From the NCBI GenBank assembly GCA_040758525.1, contig JBFLVQ010000038.1, forward strand, positions 1 through 28,864: a stretch of 28,864 nucleotides of DNA. Reading direction: 5' to 3'. A program made the position numbers and the translations under genes. Positions 7,601 to 15,619 of this stretch are shown here, one piece after another (position 1 is the first letter of the stretch; each line of letters starts with the position of its first letter). The notes under the pieces were generated by a model. The model worked only from the letters and a program-made list of their open reading frames with translations. It was not told the DNA's origin and did no database searches. The stretch is from JBFLVQ01 sp040758525. GTDB taxonomy: Bacteria > Acidobacteriota > Blastocatellia > Chloracidobacteriales > JADJPF01.

Positions 7601-9758
7601 GTAAGAATGTGTTGCTAATGTTTAATCCGGTTCCTGTTGGGACAGTGTCAGGAGGGTCACCAGGGAATATTCCTGGCGCTGCGTGTCGATATTCTATCTT
7701 CTCTGTGTCACCTAATGGGTCAGTGATCTGCAATGATCGAGTAGTACCGGATTCTGATTTGACAAATGTGGTAGTGCCGTAGGGAGTAGTCAATGAGTTG
7801 ATGAAATCAGTACCACCATCATAGCCAAACTGAGACATTATTCCTACCGGGTCAGTGATCTTGATCAGTCTGCGTAATGGACTGTCATATTGGAATGTTG
7901 CTGACCTACCGAATGGGTCAGTGATTTTAGTTATCTTGAGTTGGTCACCTGGTAGTTCATAGTATAGAGTAGTAACCTGAGCAGGAGTGATGGAATCAGT
8001 GCGTATGGTCTTGATACGCCAACCACCTTGGGCAGTATCGTAGGTGAGGGAAACACTATTGCCCCTTGGGTCTATAACCTGAGTCAGGAATACCTTACGA
8101 GGGAAGGTAGTAGCTCCATCTGGTTGGCTGTAAATTTCCTTAGAACCATCGAGTAGACGTCTTTCATAGCTACCAGCAGATAACCATACTAGCTTGGCAC
8201 GAGTCTTAATATGAGGTTTGTATTCATTTGTGCCAGGTATTAAGGAATAAGTCTCCTGACCTCCTCCTCTCACATAGAGTGTGACAGTGAAAGGAGCAAG
8301 CGCTGAATTGTTATCTGTAACGTACGACAACCAGTTGAAAGTCCATTTTTTGCCAAAGTTTGAATAGGGTTGACTCAATGGCTGGAGAGAGTCTCTCTGA
8401 TTATAAGTGAGTGTTAAACCGATGGCTGGACCGCGCGGTGGTTGGTAGCCAATCGGAGTATCTTTGATATTCAAGCTCACTAGCATTGAATGCACATCAT
8501 AGCCTGCCATACCTTGTGAACTACTACAACTTGAGCATCCTTGTGAGTGAATTTGATCATCACTACACTCGAACGATTCTGGATCGCTTGAGCCAGTATT
8601 ACCTTTACCCCAGATATTACCGCCTTCTGCTCTACTAACGGCTTGCCAACCTGATGGTAATGTGCCTTGTGGAATAAGGAAATAACCGCTCACCTCTGCT
8701 GCTAATGCTTGCTCACTTACTAGGAAATCATTACCAAAGGTCGGATCCTGTACCAGATAGTACTGCTTGCCATTTTGATTAACTCTCTCCACCAATGCAG
8801 CAAAATGATTAGCCTTCCAATGCACCATTGCTGGCACTGGCACTTGTGTAGGATGCGTCCATTTGGCTGGCTGCAAGTTCATCTCCAATTTATCAGCCAA
8901 ATGTGCAATCTCTGTTAAAGACATACCTTTGAGTGTAGAACGAGCAGTGAGAATAAGAGGATGATAAGCTTTATCTGCGCTCTCATAAGCACGAATACGA
9001 TCTAGTGCCATTGGCCCACAACGGAATGCATTTTCTGGCTCATTGTGCATTAGCCATAGGCCCTCTTTTGCAAACACAACTTTCTCTGCTGCTGAACCTC
9101 TCAGCTCTCTCTTGCCCAATTCGGCAAAGAGTGCTTCCAATCGGCCATATCGTCCTAACCGAGCATTCAATTCGGCTAGTTCTGCTACTGATCGATCAAC
9201 CATGTCTCTGGCATCGAGGTCAATAGCATTCTTGCCCAGTTTCCAAGCCTGCTCCCAAGCATACAAAGCTTTCAAAAAGTAACCTGTGCGACGGTAAATC
9301 AATCCCAAGTTTGTCAACAACGAAACTCGCCAAACTGACTGTGGATATTGTATGAGAAATTGCTCCAGTGCAGCAGTATCTTCAGGATTACCAATCTCAA
9401 CATTATGAGAGTAAGCAAGCAGAGCCTGTGCTAGCGCCTGATTCTCGTCTACTGATGGACTACCATTCACCATGGTCAGCGATTCTTCAAATATACGGGC
9501 ATGTTTGATCTCTTCAGTAGTGGGTGGCGTAGAGAAGGTTGGCCATACCAATATTGGTGCTGGTGGCGGTGTTACTGTACTAACATTGGTTGCTGTAGTT
9601 GAAGTATCAACATCGATAACCTTGCTTTCATCATTGATGCAATTGGTTCGAGCCATTACTGGCAATGTACCAAATATTTGTAGAATGACTAATAATATCG
9701 CAGTAACTTGTAAGATTACCTGATACCACCGGCTCTGTTGCTTATTGGCGCTATACAT
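4656..9758 (-). CDS. RHS/YD-repeat polymorphic-toxin-like exported protein with N-terminal C39-like domain and cysteine-rich tip
   Basis: About 1700 residues from ATG 9758, chosen because CGAGGAG lies 9 bases upstream and a signal peptide follows directly (hydrophobic core, then LPVMA before RTN); the 59 extra upstream codons lack a Shine-Dalgarno. Order: signal peptide (1-36); Pro/Thr linker; helical, TPR-like segment (about 80-220); C39-like papain-fold domain with C247 (FRCGPMALDRI), H318 (KANHFAAL) and D338 (QDPTFG); Cys-rich GCSSCSSSQGMA segment; long YD-repeat region with dozens of YDxxGR/TYxY units; conserved RHS core end (RYAGYYYHVPSGLYLTWYR, then DPIAEKGGLNLYSYVNN). The last 171 residues after DKLGL form the variable tip with nine cysteines and HELANH (1647-1652). 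RHS repeats form a shell that encloses a toxin. The tip activity is unknown. The ankyrin gene follows. Confidence 0.88.
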   Translation of the reverse strand: MYSANKQQSRWYQVILQVTAILLVILQIFGTLPVMARTNCINDESKVIDVDTSTTATNVSTVTPPPAPILVWPTFSTPPTTEEIKHARIFEESLTMVNGSPSVDENQALAQALLAYSHNVEIGNPEDTAALEQFLIQYPQSVWRVSLLTNLGLIYRRTGYFLKALYAWEQAWKLGKNAIDLDARDMVDRSVAELAELNARLGRYGRLEALFAELGKRELRGSAAEKVVFAKEGLWLMHNEPENAFRCGPMALDRIRAYESADKAYHPLILTARSTLKGMSLTEIAHLADKLEMNLQPAKWTHPTQVPVPAMVHWKANHFAALVERVNQNGKQYYLVQDPTFGNDFLVSEQALAAEVSGYFLIPQGTLPSGWQAVSRAEGGNIWGKGNTGSSDPESFECSDDQIHSQGCSSCSSSQGMAGYDVHSMLVSLNIKDTPIGYQPPRGPAIGLTLTYNQRDSLQPLSQPYSNFGKKWTFNWLSYVTDNNSALAPFTVTLYVRGGGQETYSLIPGTNEYKPHIKTRAKLVWLSAGSYERRLLDGSKEIYSQPDGATTFPRKVFLTQVIDPRGNSVSLTYDTAQGGWRIKTIRTDSITPAQVTTLYYELPGDQLKITKITDPFGRSATFQYDSPLRRLIKITDPVGIMSQFGYDGGTDFINSLTTPYGTTTFVKSESGTTRSLQITDPLGDTEKIEYRHAAPGIFPGDPPDTVPTGTGLNISNTFLHYRNTFYWDKKAFADFPNDYTKAYRVHWLHKDSNTTAGIKESEKPALENRVWYNYQGQTNPNYIGTNAQPTKIARVLVNNADPALRVTQLYQYDYNDFGKLLFAIDPEGRRTSYTYAANKIDLLEVRQTTGSLNELLASYTHNTKHLPITATDTAGQTTTFTYNTQGQVLTVTNAKNETTTFNYDSTGRLTQIVGPVTGATTTYGYDPIFTYRVKTVTDSESYTVTTDYDALDRVVKVTYPDNTFEQISYVRLSDSKMILDPTQITNRLGHTVRKLYDGLRRVTSITDPLQRTTTLNYCNCGGLSQMIDALGQRTTWNRDLQGRVTSKVLDNSQQTTTYVYESTTSRLKQMTDAKNQTTNYEYFKNGNLKQVSYTNAQIATPTVSYTYDTNYNRLVSMQDGTGTTIYTYHPITVPPQLGATKLASIDGPLANDIISYSYDELGRVTNRSINNVAMTRQYDSLGRVTSVTNALGVFTHTYIGTTSRLSTMSYPNGQQTIFGYFGNSGDHRLQTITHKKSDQSIISSFGYTYDAKGQILTWQQPNRPLPDDLVYDDVGQLIRNVYNLGGIQSTSYIYGYDNAGNRTSEQIGSNTSSWTYDTTNRVQSQTNPSKIFTHDLNGNMNSDSTRTFEWDAANRLVAVVQGTLRSEFTYDGISRRVRVVEKSNGTVTTNKQLLWCEEEICEERDGITGAITKRYFPQGIKEGSINYFYTRDHLGSVRELTDDSQTVRAQYTYDPYGRITKLIGDKDTDFRYAGYYYHVPSGLYLTWYRAYDSNIGQWISRDPIAEKGGLNLYSYVNNNSINYYDKLGLSSQKGCDCNVDFAAELRIIRRRCFERYGERFNAVLQDLFNTATDGEIEPELQTFASTDSVKINTCYASNNIKNACNVPYRAIACYNSKKKTIYLPCDYLNIEGNPSFDLTSVCRLYFHELANHIAYTLTGSARFLGAEFGLDVNNGGAGLDKDSGALVELELFGPRCNPKK

Positions 9759-9964
9759 CGTAATACTCTCCTCGAAATAGCTAATTTCAGACAACACTAT
9801 GGCTGCTTGAACAAGATCAATCCGTTTGTCAGTGAACTCGTGAATATGGCTCTCAGCCCAATACTGAGACCTGTTTGCTGGATACCAGTGCTTGTTACCT
9901 AGCGATACAGAAGCCATTGTAGATAGTGAGGTCAAAAAATATAATAAAAGGCTTCTATCAACTT

Positions 9965-9979
9965 ATTACGAATCGTAAT
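9965..9979. promoter_or_regulatory. Palindrome in the RHS leader
   Basis: ATTACGA-A-TCGTAAT is a perfect inverted repeat with 7-base arms and a single central base, about 200 bases upstream of the RHS start. The size and symmetry suit binding of a dimeric regulator. Its effect is unknown. Confidence 0.4.
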
Positions 9980-10013
9980 GGTTGAAGATCACCATTGCAA
10001 GATAGCAATAATA

Positions 10014-10039
10014 CTAACGTATGTATCTGTATGCGTTAG
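10014..10039. promoter_or_regulatory. Interrupted inverted repeat at the expected RHS transcription start
   Basis: CTAACG (10014-10019) and CGTTAG (10034-10039) form 6-base arms with partial pairing continuing inward. The element covers the start point expected from the candidate promoter, so it could be an operator or an mRNA 5' hairpin. Confidence 0.35.
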
Positions 10040-10043
10040 ATCA

Positions 10044-10072
10044 ATTACAAAGGATCGATTTTTATTTGTCAA
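10044..10072 (-). promoter_or_regulatory. Candidate promoter for the RHS/ankyrin operon
   Basis: On the minus strand TTGACA (10072-10067) is followed after 17 bases by TGTAAT (10049-10044), a near-consensus housekeeping promoter. It would start transcription near 10037, giving a leader of about 280 bases before the RHS ATG. The -35 lies inside the inverted repeat TTGTCA-N6-TGACAA (10066-10083), a possible operator. Confidence 0.55.
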
Positions 10073-10226
10073 ATTACTGACAAGGACTAACTGGATAAGA
10101 ATACATAACCTTCACAACGAATATGCCCTACATAATCTCTATGGTAAAAGATGATGCATAACACCGCACGCTGAATATATACTTTCTTCCTGATCCAAAC
10201 ACCCAATCCGCTTGCGAGGGAACATG

Positions 10227-10661
10227 ATGGAAGAATTGTTGGCGCTAATGCGCGAGCACGGTGTGACAAGCATTCACGACACTCTGGGGATAGAGGTCGT
10301 GGAGGCGAATGCCACTCGCGTTGTTCTTTCTCTAGAAGTCAGCGAGCGTGTGCATCAGTTTACACGCATACTACATGGCGGTGTGTCAGTAGTGCTGGCT
10401 GAATCGGCAGCCTCACTGGGCGCAGCTTTCAATACCGATTTGTCACGCCTTATTCCGGTAGGTGTGGAGATCAATGCTAATCATCTACGCTCTATCTCTA
10501 AGGGCACGATCCAAGCGATCGCTACGCCTGCACATATTGGCCGACAGATGATGGTTTGGAATGTTGAGATCCAAGATCAACGCCAAAGGCTCATCTGTGT
10601 AGCACGCTGTACGCTGATGTTACGTGCAGGTAATGCTGCCAAAATTATTCAGGAGCGTTAG
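10227..10661 (+). CDS. Hotdog-fold acyl-CoA thioesterase, PaaI/YdiI (MenI)-like
   Basis: 144 residues from ATG 10227. GAGGG at 10216-10220 gives 6-base spacing to this ATG (3 bases to the ATG at 10224); an upstream TTG is less likely. The signature RILHGGVSVVLAESAASLG (residues 48-66) contains the H50-G51-G52 turn and the catalytic acidic residue E59 of the PaaI/YdiI hotdog family. Further on, PVGVEINANHLRS and the closing IGRQMMVWNVEI segments resemble E. coli YdiI, which hydrolyses 1,4-dihydroxy-2-naphthoyl-CoA in menaquinone synthesis. Members act as cytoplasmic tetramers. It stands alone, divergent from the RHS gene and convergent with the next gene, so context does not settle the substrate. 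A role in menaquinone synthesis is plausible; a general phenylacetyl-CoA-type thioesterase is the alternative. Confidence 0.85.
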   Translation: MEELLALMREHGVTSIHDTLGIEVVEANATRVVLSLEVSERVHQFTRILHGGVSVVLAESAASLGAAFNTDLSRLIPVGVEINANHLRSISKGTIQAIATPAHIGRQMMVWNVEIQDQRQRLICVARCTLMLRAGNAAKIIQER

Positions 10662-10673
10662 TTGAGCAGCTTG

Positions 10674-11621
10674 CTAGCCGCCTTGACTCTCTTTCACGGC
10701 GCGGGCAGATTTCGCACTGACCTGCTGAAATGCGCTCGTTACTGCATTAGCATCAGAGTAGACTTTAATGAATTCAGAACTGCGCAGGTAGTTGATGATA
10801 TCGGCTACCTTTGCCTGTGGATGCTGAGAAAATGCACTGATTAGGGCATGCTGATATTCGATCCGCATATCCAGGAATTCGATGCTGTTGATGAGATTGC
10901 GATACTTAGCATCAAGAAAACGATCGCCTTCGTGTGCATTAAGCTCCTCTATAATTACGTTAAGTGTAGTGCCATTGAGATTTTTGAAATTCTTGTCATT
11001 AAGTACGCTATCCAAATTGGCAGCCGCAAGCACAGAGAGATCGGCAATAAAGGAGAGTTCAAAACTCTTCTGTTCATCAGTGTAGTTGGGATCAGCAAGG
11101 AATTCTTGAAAGCATTTGCCACGCATGAAATCTAGCATATAGCCAAGATTTGCTTCTGCATTCCAGATTAGTGTGTCAACAAAAGCACTTTGTAGACTGA
11201 GATTGAGACTACGAAAGAGTTCATCAGCTATTAGTGTGCGGATCTGTTCGACAAGAGTAGGATCATCAGGATTAGCATTAACGATCGAGAGGATATGCTC
11301 CTGCAAACTAGGAGCAAGTAGACGGAAACTTCTTTCTGCTTCTAACCCTTCTGGCAATGGTCCCTCTGGCAATGGTGTTGGCTCTTGAGCAGGCGGCGCC
11401 GCCTTGGCTGGATTAAGCGCTTGACGTAACTGCTCTGCCAAACGGCCCTGTAGATGTGTACTGCCCACGCTTAGACGTGAACGAGTAAATTGTAGCATCA
11501 TACGTTCATCTAGTCCTGTATCAGGAGGCTCGGCAGGGGCAGAATGACTAGCAAATTCTCGCGACAAAACATTGGCTCTGATCTTAATCTCCCGCTTGGT
11601 ATCCAACTTTTTTCTATCCAT
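10674..11621 (-). CDS. Uncharacterised cytoplasmic protein, 315 residues, downstream of the giant kinase gene
   Basis: I do not recognise a family. The start is ATG 11621, because CGGAGA lies 5 bases upstream; the frame could extend 7 codons further without a Shine-Dalgarno. The first 70 residues are charged (Lys/Arg- and Glu/Asp-rich) and probably flexible. A Pro-rich linker with PLPEG repeated (about residues 80-95) follows. The rest, about 220 residues, is rich in Leu, Ala, Asn and Phe and looks wholly helical; there is no signal peptide and no transmembrane segment. There are few cysteines and no metal or nucleotide motif. It lies 82 bases after the kinase stop on the same strand and may be co-transcribed, so it could be a substrate or effector of the kinase. 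That link rests on position only. Confidence 0.7.
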   Translation of the reverse strand: MDRKKLDTKREIKIRANVLSREFASHSAPAEPPDTGLDERMMLQFTRSRLSVGSTHLQGRLAEQLRQALNPAKAAPPAQEPTPLPEGPLPEGLEAERSFRLLAPSLQEHILSIVNANPDDPTLVEQIRTLIADELFRSLNLSLQSAFVDTLIWNAEANLGYMLDFMRGKCFQEFLADPNYTDEQKSFELSFIADLSVLAAANLDSVLNDKNFKNLNGTTLNVIIEELNAHEGDRFLDAKYRNLINSIEFLDMRIEYQHALISAFSQHPQAKVADIINYLRSSEFIKVYSDANAVTSAFQQVSAKSARAVKESQGG

Positions 11622-11703
11622 AGATGTCTCCGATCGGCTCACTATTGCTAAGTGTCGATTAACAATTATGCTAAGAAGTTAATGACCAATAACCTTATTG
11701 CCA

Positions 11704-14700
11704 TTACAGTTGGGCGAGTGCGTCATAAACCGCTTGGGTCTCTTGTATAAAGTTAGCTGCTTTGTGTTGAGAATCGAATTCGCCCCGCAACCGTTCAATG
11801 ATTGCACAGGCCTCCTGCAATTTAACTCGCGCTGCGGCATTCTCATTAAGCAGACGCAGACAACGCGCCTGACCAAAGAGTGCCTGCCATTGCCAGAGTG
11901 GAAATGGTAACTGGCCACTCAATTCCTGACAAGTTTGAAATGAGTTCAGTGCCTCTTCGGTCTTGCCTGCTGCCTCCTCAGTTTGACCAAGGAAACAGAG
12001 TGTAGAGCACTGCTCAAACAACTCTCCCATACGCTGCCAAATTGCTGTGGTTTCTCGTAAACGGCTGATCGCTTGATCATGCTCGCCCATCAGGCTGGCT
12101 ACTTTTGCTAATCCACGTGCAGCTAACAATTGAAAACCTTTTTCCCCGGTCTCCTGACAGATCGTAAGTCCACGCTGTAAAAAATTCCAGGCTTGATTGA
12201 TATCTAAATTGGTCGGTGAGAGATAATCAAAGCCAAGTAGTAGATGGAAATAGGCCTCACCAATACGCCAAGCTACGGTGCGCGCTAGTTGTATTCCTGC
12301 CTCATAAAGATCCATCAATTCCTTATGCTGACGCTCATAATAAGCCACCAATACCAGCAAAGAATGGGCAACACTCTCACCTCGACGATCACCAATTTGG
12401 CGTGTAAGCTCTAGTCCACTACGTATACGACGTCCGCCATCACGCCATTTTCCCTGACAATGTAGCACACTGCCATAGAAGATACGTGCATGGGCAAGTA
12501 GCTTCATATCCTTACTCGCTTCTGATAACTCACAAGCTCGCCCTAGGTTTACTAGAGCTTCAGCAAATGGCGCCAGTCGCCAGCCTGCCCAACCACGATG
12601 GTAATGTAGCAGTCGCTCGGTGTGCTCATCGCCAGCCATACCTGCCACTGCCAGTCCCTCATCGGCGGCTTTAAGAGCATCGTTGAAACGACCCTGAAAC
12701 CAGTAGATCTCACAGAGCTGATCTTTGGCGCGTGCAATCAGTTTATACTCTTGAATTGCCTCTCCAATCTCAAGAACAGTAGTGGCAAGTTTTGCTGCTT
12801 GATCAATCTTGTCACCCAATCGTAATAATGCCGCCGCATGTCTGATCTTAAGCTGTGCCACTACCTGGCGATCGAGTGGTGCATAATCGCTAGGGTTCTC
12901 CTCCATAGCAGCGACCGCTTCTTCCGTCCATTGTGCATAGCGGTCTACATCGCTCCAAGAGTCTCGCTCCCAAGCCTGCTCGACTGCCTTAATACCATAC
13001 TCAAAAGCCTGTGGCCATTCACCCGCCGCATGGTAATGGTAAGTAAGTACTCCATAGACACGTGGGCGCTTGTTACGGTAAACCTCTAGGATCGCCTCTG
13101 CTACACGTGAATGTAGCCGCCGTCTCTGCCGTTTGCTCAGTCCTTCATATAGAGCACATCGTATCACCGAATTATAGAAACGATAGTCATCCAGATGGGA
13201 ATTACGCTCTTCACGAATCAAGAATGCCTTGGTGGCCATAGTAAGCAGCTTCTCTAACTCCTCTTCATCTTTCTCAGTAAGAGCGGCGAGTGTCTCAAAG
13301 CGGAAACTATCGCCAATTACGGCTGCTTGTGTAAGTAGATCACGTAGTTTCTCACTACATTGTTCTAGTTTGTATTGAACAGTAATACCAATATTAGCTG
13401 GCAACTCTACTGCCTCTAGCGGCTCACAACGCCACCATCCTTCACCCTGAGCAATTTTGCCACTATGGACAAGCAGGCGTACCACTTCTGTCAAATAGTA
13501 GGGATTGCCACTGGTCAGTTCACATAGACGTGTTACTTCACGCTCGGCGATCTCGATTCGATGAAAGATCGCTTCCAACATTTGGCGTGTCTCGACAATA
13601 CCAAAAGGTTTTAGTTGAATCTGCTCGAAATTGCGATAACGACTCTGGGCAAAGAGCCAATCACGTAGCGGATGACCAGATTTATTGACATTCTCATCAT
13701 TAGCAGTAGCTATCATTATTACTGGCGCAGTGCTTAAGTTACGTAGCAGGTAACCAATCAGATCAAAACTTAGGCTATCGGCCCAATGTAGGTTGTCAAA
13801 GAGCAGTACAAATGGCCGTTCTTCGCTTAAACGTAGCAACAGTTTACGTACCGCTTCAAAGGTCTGCCACTTCTGCGCCTCATCATCATGGTCAGCGCTA
13901 TGTTCAAAGACACCGCTAGGTAGTTCCATAGCCAGTTGTTCTCGTACACTGATACTGATACGCCGCCAAACCTCGGCTTCTTGACCAAGTGTCGATTCCG
14001 TATCACGTATTCCCAGTGCAGAGATAAAGAGCGAGAGAAAGACATGATAAGCAGGTGCTAAATTGCCTCCATAATCGAAGAAATTTCCTGTTGCAGCAAT
14101 GGCGCCTTGTTCAACTACCCATTGCTGAAAGCGTATTAACATCTGTGTCTTGCCACAGCCTGGTTCACCTACTATCAACATTGGGCGTGCCTTACCCTCA
14201 GAACCGCGCCGAAACTCTGTCTTAAGTGTTTCCATCTCGTTATCACGACCAATATAGCGATCGTAATCAGGGCTACCGCTAAGGATAAACTGTGCAGAGT
14301 TGAAGGCATCCTGTATGTTTGTGAGTTGCTCGCGTGGACGACTGACAGTTAAACGCTGGGAACCTGTGTTACGGTCTCGGCTGGCAATAAGTGGACCGGT
14401 AGCGTACTGCTCATCACGTGCTGCCATCAGATCGTCAAGTAGTGCACGCATAGTCTGGTAGCGCGCATCCGGCGCTTTCTTCATTGCCCGCTTGACAATC
14501 TCACGTACACGCAATGGTATGGTATCAGATATCGGCTCTGGCTCTTGATAGGCAACATGGAAGAGTATCTGCATATCAGAGTCGCCTTCGAAGGCAATAC
14601 GGCCTGTAAGTAGCTCGTAGAGTACTGTACCAAAAGAGAAGATATCTGAGCGTACATCGATCTGAGTGCCTTTAGCCTGTTCTGGCGACATATAGTTGGG

Positions 14701-15351
14701 TGTGCCAACAATTGTCCCTACCTGGGTTTGAAACTCTTTGTTATGTTCTGATAACTCGATTGTGTTGGTGAGTTTTGCCAGTCCAAAGTCTAGGATCTTC
14801 AAATAGCCATCATGGCGTAGAATAAAATTCTCTAGTTTTAGATCCCTATGTACAATTCCTGCCTCATGCGCGGCTACTAATCCTTGGGCAGCCTGAACAG
14901 CAATCTCTAGACATTCACGTAGGCTGAGTCGGCGTGCTCTGGTTAATTGCCGTAAAGTCTGCCCTTCGACCAGTTCAGTAGCAATAAAAAGGGTATCACC
15001 TATTGTGCCAACCTCATATACAGTAAGGATGTTAGGATGGTTTAGGGCTGAGGCCATACGTGCCTCACGCATAAAGCGCGCCTTCGATTCCTCATCGCGG
15101 CTGAAATCTCTTGCTAGCGTCTTGAGAGCAATATTACGCTCAAGCTTGAGGTCTCGGGCTAAATAGACCTGTCCCATGCCACCTCGCCCGATTAGACGTA
15201 TAACCTCGTACTTGTCAAAAACAACTATACCCGGTATTAGCTCGCCTTCCTTAGCGGCATTGGCACGCGGTGCGACTCGCCTTGCTCCACACTGTGGACA
15301 ATTGGCCACCGTCGCGTCAAACTCTGTGCCGCATTGGCATCGCATATTCAT
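11704..15351 (-). CDS. Serine/threonine protein kinase fused to AAA ATPase and TPR-like repeats
   Basis: 1215 residues; start ATG 15351 with AGGAG 5 bases upstream. A zinc ribbon at the very N-terminus uses C5, C7, C18 and C21. The Hanks-type kinase domain (about 48-310) is complete: GRGGMG (55-60), ATP lysine K77, HRDLKLEN with catalytic D170, DFG (188-190), activation loop end GTPNYMSPEQ. A nucleotide-binding domain follows, beginning with YIGRDNEMETL; Walker A is GEPGCGKT (395-402) and Walker B lies in FVLLFDNLHWAD (near 525). The C-terminal half, about 550 residues, is helical TPR-like. This layout resembles kinase-ATPase-TPR regulators (PknK type) that couple phosphorylation to large-scale sensing, but no C-terminal DNA-binding domain is visible. 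No transmembrane helix, so probably cytosolic. All catalytic residues are present, suggesting an active kinase. Confidence 0.93.
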   Translation of the reverse strand: MNMRCQCGTEFDATVANCPQCGARRVAPRANAAKEGELIPGIVVFDKYEVIRLIGRGGMGQVYLARDLKLERNIALKTLARDFSRDEESKARFMREARMASALNHPNILTVYEVGTIGDTLFIATELVEGQTLRQLTRARRLSLRECLEIAVQAAQGLVAAHEAGIVHRDLKLENFILRHDGYLKILDFGLAKLTNTIELSEHNKEFQTQVGTIVGTPNYMSPEQAKGTQIDVRSDIFSFGTVLYELLTGRIAFEGDSDMQILFHVAYQEPEPISDTIPLRVREIVKRAMKKAPDARYQTMRALLDDLMAARDEQYATGPLIASRDRNTGSQRLTVSRPREQLTNIQDAFNSAQFILSGSPDYDRYIGRDNEMETLKTEFRRGSEGKARPMLIVGEPGCGKTQMLIRFQQWVVEQGAIAATGNFFDYGGNLAPAYHVFLSLFISALGIRDTESTLGQEAEVWRRISISVREQLAMELPSGVFEHSADHDDEAQKWQTFEAVRKLLLRLSEERPFVLLFDNLHWADSLSFDLIGYLLRNLSTAPVIMIATANDENVNKSGHPLRDWLFAQSRYRNFEQIQLKPFGIVETRQMLEAIFHRIEIAEREVTRLCELTSGNPYYLTEVVRLLVHSGKIAQGEGWWRCEPLEAVELPANIGITVQYKLEQCSEKLRDLLTQAAVIGDSFRFETLAALTEKDEEELEKLLTMATKAFLIREERNSHLDDYRFYNSVIRCALYEGLSKRQRRRLHSRVAEAILEVYRNKRPRVYGVLTYHYHAAGEWPQAFEYGIKAVEQAWERDSWSDVDRYAQWTEEAVAAMEENPSDYAPLDRQVVAQLKIRHAAALLRLGDKIDQAAKLATTVLEIGEAIQEYKLIARAKDQLCEIYWFQGRFNDALKAADEGLAVAGMAGDEHTERLLHYHRGWAGWRLAPFAEALVNLGRACELSEASKDMKLLAHARIFYGSVLHCQGKWRDGGRRIRSGLELTRQIGDRRGESVAHSLLVLVAYYERQHKELMDLYEAGIQLARTVAWRIGEAYFHLLLGFDYLSPTNLDINQAWNFLQRGLTICQETGEKGFQLLAARGLAKVASLMGEHDQAISRLRETTAIWQRMGELFEQCSTLCFLGQTEEAAGKTEEALNSFQTCQELSGQLPFPLWQWQALFGQARCLRLLNENAAARVKLQEACAIIERLRGEFDSQHKAANFIQETQAVYDALAQL

Positions 15352-15520
15352 TGAATCTCCTAAGTCTCAAGCAACGGCCATTTCTTATACCTAAGATTCC
15401 GACAGCGCAGTAAATCCCAATGCGACTGTGCGGGAATTTTACTGTGAATGGGAAGATGGATCAAATTAAAACATAGTGTAAGGCAAACCATTTAAAGTAA
15501 TTTGCATTCGTCTATACGAT

Positions 15521-15606
15521 CTGTCGATGACAGATTGCTGCAGGAAGTCTCCTTTTTCTATAAAATCTTATCTAATATCGACAATTTGCAATCTGCCATC
15601 GACAGC
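15521..15606. repeat. Long inverted repeat between yhbY and the kinase gene
   Basis: CTGTCGATGACAGATTG (15521-15537) returns as its complement with one mismatch at 15589-15605; an 18th pair may be added on the inner side. About 51 bases lie between the arms. The left arm itself includes the small palindrome CTGTC-GAT-GACAG (15521-15533). A transcript across it would form a large hairpin after yhbY and before the kinase start. It could limit readthrough or be a stray repeat element. No T-tract follows. Confidence 0.6.
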
Positions 15607-15619
15607 TCCAGAAACGAGT

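Larger units (their letters stand above)
9759..10226. other. Divergent spacer and long RHS leader
   Basis: 468 bases between the RHS gene and the thioesterase gene. It holds a candidate RHS promoter (10044-10072), two palindromes in the RHS leader (9965-9979 and 10014-10039), and an inverted repeat TTGTCA-AATTAC-TGACAA (10066-10083) that overlaps the -35. No convincing second gene was seen, and the promoter for the thioesterase gene is not clear. Confidence 0.5.

Noticed and set aside
5170..8600. YD repeats as a tandem DNA repeat or CRISPR-like array
   Set aside because: The periodicity is at protein level (about 20-residue YD units) with diverged codons; no identical DNA repeats or spacers were found.
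9759..9935. N-terminal extension of the RHS frame by 59 codons to a TTG at 9935
   Set aside because: No Shine-Dalgarno precedes the TTG or the ATG that follows, and the extension would put a signal peptide in the middle of the N-terminus. ATG 9758 has a good Shine-Dalgarno and a signal peptide directly after it.
11679..11918. Short frames overlapping the kinase C-terminus
   Set aside because: Shadows of the kinase frame with no ribosome binding site and no family resemblance.
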